Shown here in pieces: positions 59,059-64,000 of a DNA stretch of 64,000 nucleotides. The notes beneath the pieces are model-generated. The model was not told where the DNA came from and did not search any database. It saw only the letters and a list, made by a program, of their open reading frames with translations. Source of the DNA: Clostridia bacterium (GTDB lineage Bacteria; Bacillota; Clostridia; UMGS1883; UMGS1540); contig JAFSCR010000025.1 in assembly GCA_017436645.1 (NCBI GenBank), positions 1 through 64,000 of the forward strand. The letters run 5' to 3'. The position numbers were made by a program, and so were the translations under genes. Position 1 is the first letter of the stretch, and each line of letters begins with the position of its first letter.

Positions 59059-59859
59059 ATGTACGCTTTTTTCTCTCCGGACGTCCGCCATCATATCACG
59101 GAAGCAAACGTAAATTACTATAAAAATCCTTTTATGCATCCTTCCCGCACCATGGCGGAGCATGATTTTATTTATATTTTGCAGGGGGAATGGAAATTCG
59201 GGCAAAACGGCGTTTGCCTTCCCGCAAAAAAGGATTCCCTTCTGATTCTGAGCGCTATGGAGCATCACTATGGCGTGGAGGAATGTACAAAGGGAACAAA
59301 AACCATGTATTTCCACGTAAGCCGCGAGATGGGGGACCGCTTTTCGGATTTAAAAGAGAAATGCGGGGAAGAAATTATGGCGGCAACGCTTCTGGATGCC
59401 GGCGGCATTCCCAAAATCAAAAAGTATTTTTCAAATATAGTTTCCGCAAAGCTTGCAGGAAAGGAAAGAGAAGCGGACGTGTGGTTTGACCTTCTGCTTT
59501 GCACCGTCGCGGAAGCGATGGAAAGCGGCGAAAGATCCGATATTGCCGAACAGCTGAAGCACATTATTCATAAAAACCCCGAAATTTTTTATTCCAATGA
59601 AAAGCTTGCAAAGCTGGTGAAGGTTTCCGTAAAAACGGCGGAGAATAAGTTTAAAGCTGCCACGGGGCTTACCCTTCACCAGTATCTTCTGCAGTTTAAA
59701 ATGGAGGAAGCCGTTTCCTATTTTAAAATTTTCCCCGAGCTTTCCGTAAAGGAAGTTGCCCATAACCTCGGGTTTTATGATGAATACCATTTTGCGAAGC
59801 AGTTTAAAAGACTCATGGGCAAATCTCCCGGCAAATATAAAAAAGAACTTTCCGAATAA
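59059..59859 (+). CDS. AraC family transcriptional regulator (cupin + HTH)
   Basis: 266-residue regulator. N-terminal cupin (about 10-95: HDFIYILQGEWKFGQNG), C-terminal HTH pair (about 165-265: LVKVSVKTAENKFKAATGLTLHQYL and VAHNLGFYDEYHFAKQFKRLMGKSPGKY). GAAAGGAAGG precedes the ATG. It is divergent from the activase/glycyl radical enzyme genes and most likely activates them in response to a sugar. It is not close in sequence to the AraC at 29540 outside the HTH. Confidence 0.9.
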   Translation: MYAFFSPDVRHHITEANVNYYKNPFMHPSRTMAEHDFIYILQGEWKFGQNGVCLPAKKDSLLILSAMEHHYGVEECTKGTKTMYFHVSREMGDRFSDLKEKCGEEIMAATLLDAGGIPKIKKYFSNIVSAKLAGKEREADVWFDLLLCTVAEAMESGERSDIAEQLKHIIHKNPEIFYSNEKLAKLVKVSVKTAENKFKAATGLTLHQYLLQFKMEEAVSYFKIFPELSVKEVAHNLGFYDEYHFAKQFKRLMGKSPGKYKKELSE

Positions 59860-59892
59860 AAGGCAGACAAGGTTCCCTTCGTCTGCCTTTTT
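59858..59892 (+). terminator. Terminator of the AraC gene
   Basis: AAAAGGCAGAC, 12-nt loop, GTCTGCCTTTTT. Confidence 0.9.
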
Positions 59893-59925
59893 CATATACT
59901 GAAAGAAAAAAGCGAGGTGTATATT

Positions 59926-61218
59926 TTGGAAATTCATGTTGTCAGACGGGGCGATACCGTCTCCGCCATTGCAAGGCGTTATGGCGTGTCGGCCAGCCGC
60001 ATTCTTTCCGATAACGGCCTTCCCGCCCGTCAGCCTTTAGTGGTGGGGCAGGCGCTTCTCATTTTGTTTCCCGAGGAAATTTATACCGTGCGGCAGGGGG
60101 ACTCTCTTTTCTCCATTGCGAGAAGATTCGGCACTACGGCCGATGCGCTCCGCCGAAATAATCCGGAGCTGATTTTAAATCCCACCCTTTTCCCCGGCCA
60201 GCAGATTACCATTTCCTTTTCCGATGCAAAGCGCCGCACCATAACCGTAGGCGGTTATGCATACCCCAACATAAACCGCGCCACTCTTTCTCTTACGGTG
60301 CCGTTTCTCTCCCGCCTTACCCCCTTCGGCTACGGCTTTACGGAAAACGGTAATCTCATTTCCATAAATGATGCCCGCCTTATCGAAGCGGCTCTTTCGG
60401 AAAATGCGGCGCCCTATATGCTCCTTTCCTCCATTACCGAGGACGGCAACTTCAGCGGCGAAAGAGCGTCCGCTCTCTTCCGAAGCGAGAGTCTCCAAAA
60501 CAGGGTGCTTGCATCCATTGTTGAAACCATGCAAAGAAAGGGATATCAGGGCCTCGATATTGACTTTGAATATATTCCGCCCGAGGACAGCGACGGCTTT
60601 TTGAGGTTTTTGGAAAATGCCACGGAAAAACTTCACGCTGCAGGGTACCCTACCCATTGCGATCTTGCGCCGAAAACCTACGCCGACCAGCCGGGCCTTC
60701 TTTATGAAGCGCACCGCTACGGGGAAATCGGTAATATTGTGGACACCGTTCTTCTCATGACGTACGAATGGGGTTATTCCTACGGGCCGCCCCTTGCGGT
60801 GGCACCGCTTTCTGAGGTGCGAAGGGTGGTTCAATATGCGGTGACGGAAATTCCGAGAAACAAAATCCTCATGGGCATCCCCAATTACGGGTACGACTGG
60901 ACCCTTCCCTACGAAAAGGGCAACCGTGCCCGAAACATCGGCAATGAAGAGGCGGTGCGGATAGCCGCCGAGCGTGGTGCGGAAATTCTGTTTGACGAAA
61001 AATCCGCCTCCCCCTATTTTTATTATCGGGATAATACCGGACGGCGTCACGTAGTCTGGTTTGAAGATGTTCGCTCCATTTCGGCAAAATACGACCTTTT
61101 GGACGAATTCGGTCTCCTCGGCACCGCCTACTGGACCATTATGCGCCCCTTCCGCCAGAACTGGGCATTCGTAAACGCCCTTTATAACATAAGGAAGGGA
61201 AGACCTACAATCGGTTAA
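59926..61218 (+). CDS. LysM-GH18 peptidoglycan hydrolase (YaaH/SleL-like)
   Basis: 430-residue spore-type hydrolase. Two LysM domains (about 3-47 HVVRRGDTVSAIARRYGV and 51-98 YTVRQGDSLFSIARRFGT) bind peptidoglycan; residues 105-425 form a GH18 barrel with the catalytic GLDIDFEYIP (DxDxE) near 205. Related enzymes act as cortical-fragment N-acetylglucosaminidases in germinating spores. The start is TTG at 59926, 6 nt behind GAGGTG. There is no signal peptide, which is normal for spore-coat-targeted members. Monocistronic. Confidence 0.9.
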   Translation: MEIHVVRRGDTVSAIARRYGVSASRILSDNGLPARQPLVVGQALLILFPEEIYTVRQGDSLFSIARRFGTTADALRRNNPELILNPTLFPGQQITISFSDAKRRTITVGGYAYPNINRATLSLTVPFLSRLTPFGYGFTENGNLISINDARLIEAALSENAAPYMLLSSITEDGNFSGERASALFRSESLQNRVLASIVETMQRKGYQGLDIDFEYIPPEDSDGFLRFLENATEKLHAAGYPTHCDLAPKTYADQPGLLYEAHRYGEIGNIVDTVLLMTYEWGYSYGPPLAVAPLSEVRRVVQYAVTEIPRNKILMGIPNYGYDWTLPYEKGNRARNIGNEEAVRIAAERGAEILFDEKSASPYFYYRDNTGRRHVVWFEDVRSISAKYDLLDEFGLLGTAYWTIMRPFRQNWAFVNALYNIRKGRPTIG

Positions 61219-61225
61219 AAACCTC

Positions 61226-61254
61226 TTGCCTTTTTTTCTGTGTAATGTTATAAT
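61226..61254 (+). promoter_or_regulatory. Promoter of uxaC
   Basis: TTGCCT, 17-nt spacer, TATAAT. Confidence 0.82.
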
Positions 61255-61284
61255 ATAGAAAAAACAAGGAAAAGAGGAAAAACG

Positions 61285-62679
61285 ATGAAAGCTTTCATGG
61301 ATAAAGATTTTATGCTGCAGTCTGACACTGCAAAAACCCTGTATCATGACTATGCTGCAAAAATGCCCATTATCGATTACCATTGCCATCTCATTCCCAG
61401 AGAAATCTGTGAGAACAGACAGTTTAAAAACATCACCGAAATCTGGCTCGGCGGTGACCATTATAAATGGCGTGTTATGCGTTCCAACGGCATTGACGAA
61501 GCATATATGACGGGTGATAAGTCGGACTTTGAAAAATTTGAAGCTTTTGCCAAAAGCTTAAAGTATGCCATCGGCAACCCCATGTACCATTGGACACATC
61601 TGGAGCTTCAGCGCTATTTCGGCATTGAAGATATTTTAAATGAAAAGAGCGCTCGTGATATTTACGACAGATGTAATAAACTGATTGCAGGCGGCGGCTT
61701 TTCTGCTATGGACTTTATCGAAAAGTCCAACGTGGAAACCATCTGCACCACCGATGACCCCGTAGACTCGCTCGAATACCATATCGAACTGAAAAAGCAG
61801 GATAAAGTAAAAGTTCTGCCCACATTCCGCCCCGATAAGGCTGTAAACTGTGAGCAGGAAACCTTCGTTCCTTATATAAAGGAACTGGAAAAGGTTGCAG
61901 GCACATCCATTTCCGATATTGACGGTCTCAGCGCCGCCCTTTTGGACAGAATCAATTTCTTCCACTCCGTCGGCTGCCGTGTATCCGACCACGCTCTCGC
62001 CGGCGTTCCCTTCGGCAAAACAAACAGGGAAATGGCAAACGCTTCCTTTAAAAAGGCCATGGCAGGGGATGCACTTTCCGAAGACGAAATCAATGCCTAT
62101 AAAACTTACATGCTTCTTTTCTTTGCGGCAGAATACCATAAGCGTGACTGGGCCATGCAGCTCCACATCGGTGCCCTTCGCAATAACAATACAAGTATGT
62201 ATAAAAAGCTCGGCCCCGATACAGGCTTTGACTCGATTGACGATCAGAATATCGCCGCCCCCCTCTCATCACTCCTTAATGCCTGCAATGAAAGTGGCAG
62301 ACTCCCCAAAACAATTCTTTATACCTTAAACCCCAAGGATAATTACGTTCTCGCCACCATGCTCGGTAACTTCCAGGGTACGGAAGCACCCTCCAAAATT
62401 CAGTTCGGCTCCGGCTGGTGGTTCAATGACCAGCGTGACGGCATGGAGGGCCAGATGCGTGCCCTTGCAAACCTCGGTCTCCTCGGCAGATTCGTCGGCA
62501 TGCTCACAGACTCAAGAAGCTTCCTTTCCTACACACGCCACGAATATTTCCGCCGCATTATGTGTAACCTCATCGGCACTTGGGTGGAAAATGGGGAATA
62601 TCCTGCCGATTTTGAGGCTCTGGGCGAAATCGTCCAAGGCATCAGCTACAAGAACGCTAAAAATTACTTTAATTTCTAA
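61285..62679 (+). CDS. uxaC: Glucuronate (uronate) isomerase
   Basis: 464-residue amidohydrolase-fold isomerase converting D-glucuronate to D-fructuronate and D-galacturonate to D-tagaturonate. Visible marks: IIDYHCHLIPREI near 30, ICTTDDP near 152, LPTFRPDKA near 175, QLHIGALRNNN near 292 and GSGWWFNDQRDGMEGQM near 374. GAGG lies before the ATG. It stands alone with its own promoter and terminator. Its product is the substrate of the UxuB-like SDR at 17550; UxuA and KDG kinase/aldolase are not in the window. Confidence 0.95.
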   Translation: MKAFMDKDFMLQSDTAKTLYHDYAAKMPIIDYHCHLIPREICENRQFKNITEIWLGGDHYKWRVMRSNGIDEAYMTGDKSDFEKFEAFAKSLKYAIGNPMYHWTHLELQRYFGIEDILNEKSARDIYDRCNKLIAGGGFSAMDFIEKSNVETICTTDDPVDSLEYHIELKKQDKVKVLPTFRPDKAVNCEQETFVPYIKELEKVAGTSISDIDGLSAALLDRINFFHSVGCRVSDHALAGVPFGKTNREMANASFKKAMAGDALSEDEINAYKTYMLLFFAAEYHKRDWAMQLHIGALRNNNTSMYKKLGPDTGFDSIDDQNIAAPLSSLLNACNESGRLPKTILYTLNPKDNYVLATMLGNFQGTEAPSKIQFGSGWWFNDQRDGMEGQMRALANLGLLGRFVGMLTDSRSFLSYTRHEYFRRIMCNLIGTWVENGEYPADFEALGEIVQGISYKNAKNYFNF

Positions 62680-62684
62680 AAAGC

Positions 62685-62717
62685 AAAACGAAGGTGCAAA
62701 ATGCACCTTCGTTTTTT
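62685..62717 (+). terminator. Terminator of uxaC
   Basis: AAAACGAAGGTGC, loop AAAAT, GCACCTTCGTTTTTT. Confidence 0.92.
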
Positions 62718-62831
62718 ATGTTTCGCACAAAAAAATAAAAACGCCAAAACGAGAAAACGACATTTTTTCAAAGCCAATTTATATATTTTAAACAAAAAAA
62801 TATGAATTATTTAAATAATTTTACAAAATGC

Positions 62832-62860
62832 TTGCAATTCGGTAAAAAAATCGGTATAAT
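62832..62860 (+). promoter_or_regulatory. Promoter of the C-terminal secreted protein gene
   Basis: TTGCAA, 17-nt spacer, TATAAT; leader about 145 nt. The 332-nt gap 62680-63011 holds the uxaC terminator, this promoter and a leader hairpin. Confidence 0.82.
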
Positions 62861-62925
62861 ATAAGAGCATGGTTGTATAGAATCGTGTTTTTGTCTTTAA
62901 AAATGTAATTTTATACGGGCGTGTA

Positions 62926-62971
62926 TGCGAAAGGAGGGCGTAGATTTTGCCGAAAAATCTACGTATTCGCA
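62926..62971 (+). promoter_or_regulatory. 5' leader hairpin of the secreted protein mRNA
   Basis: Outer TGCGAA/TTCGCA and inner CGTAGATTTT, loop GCCG(A), AAAATCTACG. It resembles in position and strength the leader hairpin of the SLH gene. A GGAGGG lies on its 5' bulge, but the true ribosome site is GGAAAGGGG near 62995-63003. Confidence 0.68.
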
Positions 62972-63011
62972 GAAAAATTAATTTCCAATAAAAAGGAAAG
63001 GGGTAATACAC

Positions 63012-64000
63012 ATGTTCAAAGGAACAAACAAAATTGCAAAAGTCCTTGCTCTGGCACTGGCTCTGTGCATGCTTCCCATGGCTGCATTTGCAGAAGCTCC
63101 CACAGCAAAGACGGTTGCTATCACCACAACTGCAGACGCTGCAGCAGCAGCTTATGAAGCAGGTGAAGCAATTGAAATCGCAGGTACAACAACCAGCGGC
63201 ACCGTAACAATGCTCGCAGTTCGTGATGCAGATGAGGTTGCAGAAGGCGCACTGACTACTGAATTCGACTTCACAAAAGTCGTTTATGCAGGTCAGAAGG
63301 CAGCTTCCGAAGGTGCATTCTCCTTCAAGTTCTTCCCCAAGGCTGACGTTGCCGGTGCTATGATTACCGTATTCGTTGGCGGCGAAGGCGTAAGCGACCT
63401 GGCTACACTTTCTTTCTCCGTTGCAGAACCCGCTCCGGCTATGGCAGCTGAATGGTACAAGGGTGAAGATCTGACGATCACACTCTCCAGAGTTACAGAT
63501 CCTACTGCTCAGGCAGCATGGTGGGCTGCTGTTGACTCTTTCAAGATCGGCGAAACCGAAATTTCTAAAGATGACGTTACTATTGTAGATAATACAACCA
63601 TTACCTTTACTGCAGCTTACCTTGCAGGAAAGAGCATCACTTCTATCACAAGCATTACTGCAGTAGATAATGACGGTATTTACAACACTGCAAAGGCAAC
63701 AGGCCTCAGCCTTCCCGCTCCCAAGCCCGCAGGTGCAATCACAGTAACCTATCCTGCTGAAAAGGATTACTACATTGCGGGTGCAGATGTAGGCGTAGCC
63801 GTAGCAAACAGTTCTGATTTCGGTTCGGATTGGCTTGCTGCTCTCCAAGATCGCACAGCCGTTGTTGAAGTTAACGGTGTAGAGACCGAATACCTATACT
63901 ATCCGTATCTGTATATAACCTTTACTACTTTTGCAGATGACTTTGAGGAAGGCAGCTATACTATCGTAATTAAGGTTGACGATTACGAAGATACAACCGC
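63012..64000 (+). CDS. Secreted cell-surface protein (3' partial)
   Basis: Open frame from ATG 63012 to the window end (about 329 residues visible, no stop). Signal peptide about 1-27 (KIAKVLALALALCMLPMAAFA). The mature part is Ala/Thr-rich and beta-rich, with repeated stretches such as TITFTAAYLAGKSI and GAITVTYPAEKDYYIAGADVGV that look like immunoglobulin-like or bacterial surface repeats. No SLH domain yet, but one may follow at the missing C-terminus. Codon bias matches the S-layer gene, so it is likely abundant. A - strand frame across it is a shadow. Confidence 0.8.
   Translation, partial: MFKGTNKIAKVLALALALCMLPMAAFAEAPTAKTVAITTTADAAAAAYEAGEAIEIAGTTTSGTVTMLAVRDADEVAEGALTTEFDFTKVVYAGQKAASEGAFSFKFFPKADVAGAMITVFVGGEGVSDLATLSFSVAEPAPAMAAEWYKGEDLTITLSRVTDPTAQAAWWAAVDSFKIGETEISKDDVTIVDNTTITFTAAYLAGKSITSITSITAVDNDGIYNTAKATGLSLPAPKPAGAITVTYPAEKDYYIAGADVGVAVANSSDFGSDWLAALQDRTAVVEVNGVETEYLYYPYLYITFTTFADDFEEGSYTIVIKVDDYEDTT

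Noticed and set aside
60175-61461. 428-residue - strand frame over the LysM/GH18 gene
   Set aside because: Shadow of the GH18 gene; no recognisable domain and it runs into the uxaC start region.
62811-63848. 345-residue cysteine-rich - strand frame
   Set aside because: It is the antisense of a codon-biased signal-peptide gene on the + strand; the cysteines come from GCA/GCT-rich codons read in reverse.

Overview
The window reads as chromosome of an anaerobic, spore-forming, S-layered Firmicute, most likely a class Clostridia gut-type bacterium. The evidence is a spoIVB sporulation protease, a LysM/GH18 spore-cortex-type hydrolase, an SLH-domain surface protein, an oxygen-sensitive glycyl radical enzyme with its activase, AGGAGG-type ribosome sites, sigma-A promoters with 17-nt spacers, and mid-to-low GC. 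Species cannot be named from this sequence. I see no phage, integrase, transposase or CRISPR array.

Layout. (1) 1-15.9 kb, + strand: the downstream part of a Wzx/Wzy-type surface polysaccharide operon. It holds glycosyltransferases, two tandem EpsG-like polymerases, a pyruvyl transferase with its FrhB-type partner, a flippase, and a glycerol-phosphate branch (CDP-glycerol transferase, TagD-like cytidylyltransferase, LicD). It ends with the UDP-L-FucNAc set capE-capF-capG. A tRNA-Ala follows. (2) 16.3-18.4 kb, - strand: an SDR mannonate/fructuronate oxidoreductase and a LarA-family epimerase. (3) 18.6-21.7 kb: a highly expressed SLH surface protein with tandem promoters and a structured leader. 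(4) 21.7-25.6 kb: a repeat-like intergenic block, an HPr/Crh-like protein lacking the PTS histidine, an SSB-like protein, a DUF4830 protein, a sugar ABC ATPase and an esterase remnant. (5) 25.6-35.4 kb: an Ldh-type dehydrogenase, then two - strand operons (BNR propeller plus class V PLP enzyme; MlrC-like, ribulokinase, BNR propeller and HpcH-type aldolase). These two appear tied together by a shared direct-repeat operator and a divergent AraC regulator. (6) 35.5-39.6 kb: two paralogous membrane-anchored metallophosphoesterases around a DeoR regulator, plus an AraC regulator.

(7) 39.9-45.5 kb: an Lrp-controlled amino-acid operon (M20 amidohydrolase, D-aminoacylase, alanine racemase, aminotransferase). 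(8) 45.7-52.7 kb: spoIVB, a GntR/EamA cassette bracketed by two spoIVB 3'-end fragments, a MATE transporter, a GyrB/ParE-like gene and a tRNA-Arg. Two copies of a hairpin array with compensatory stem changes lie at the 3' ends of spoIVB and the gyrB-like gene. (9) 52.8-59.9 kb: a sugar cluster with glycyl radical enzyme and activase, GH172/DUF2961 protein, SGNH hydrolase, FGGY kinase and a divergent AraC regulator. (10) 59.9-64 kb: the LysM/GH18 hydrolase, glucuronate isomerase, and the start of a secreted protein cut by the window end.

How it fits together: uronate catabolism is visible at both UxaC and the UxuB-like SDR, and the LarA homolog may feed a further sugar acid into mannonate. The two AraC-governed clusters (27-35.4 kb and 52.8-59.9 kb) are the best candidates for undescribed catabolic systems. 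All functional calls are from reading the protein sequences; no database search was run.
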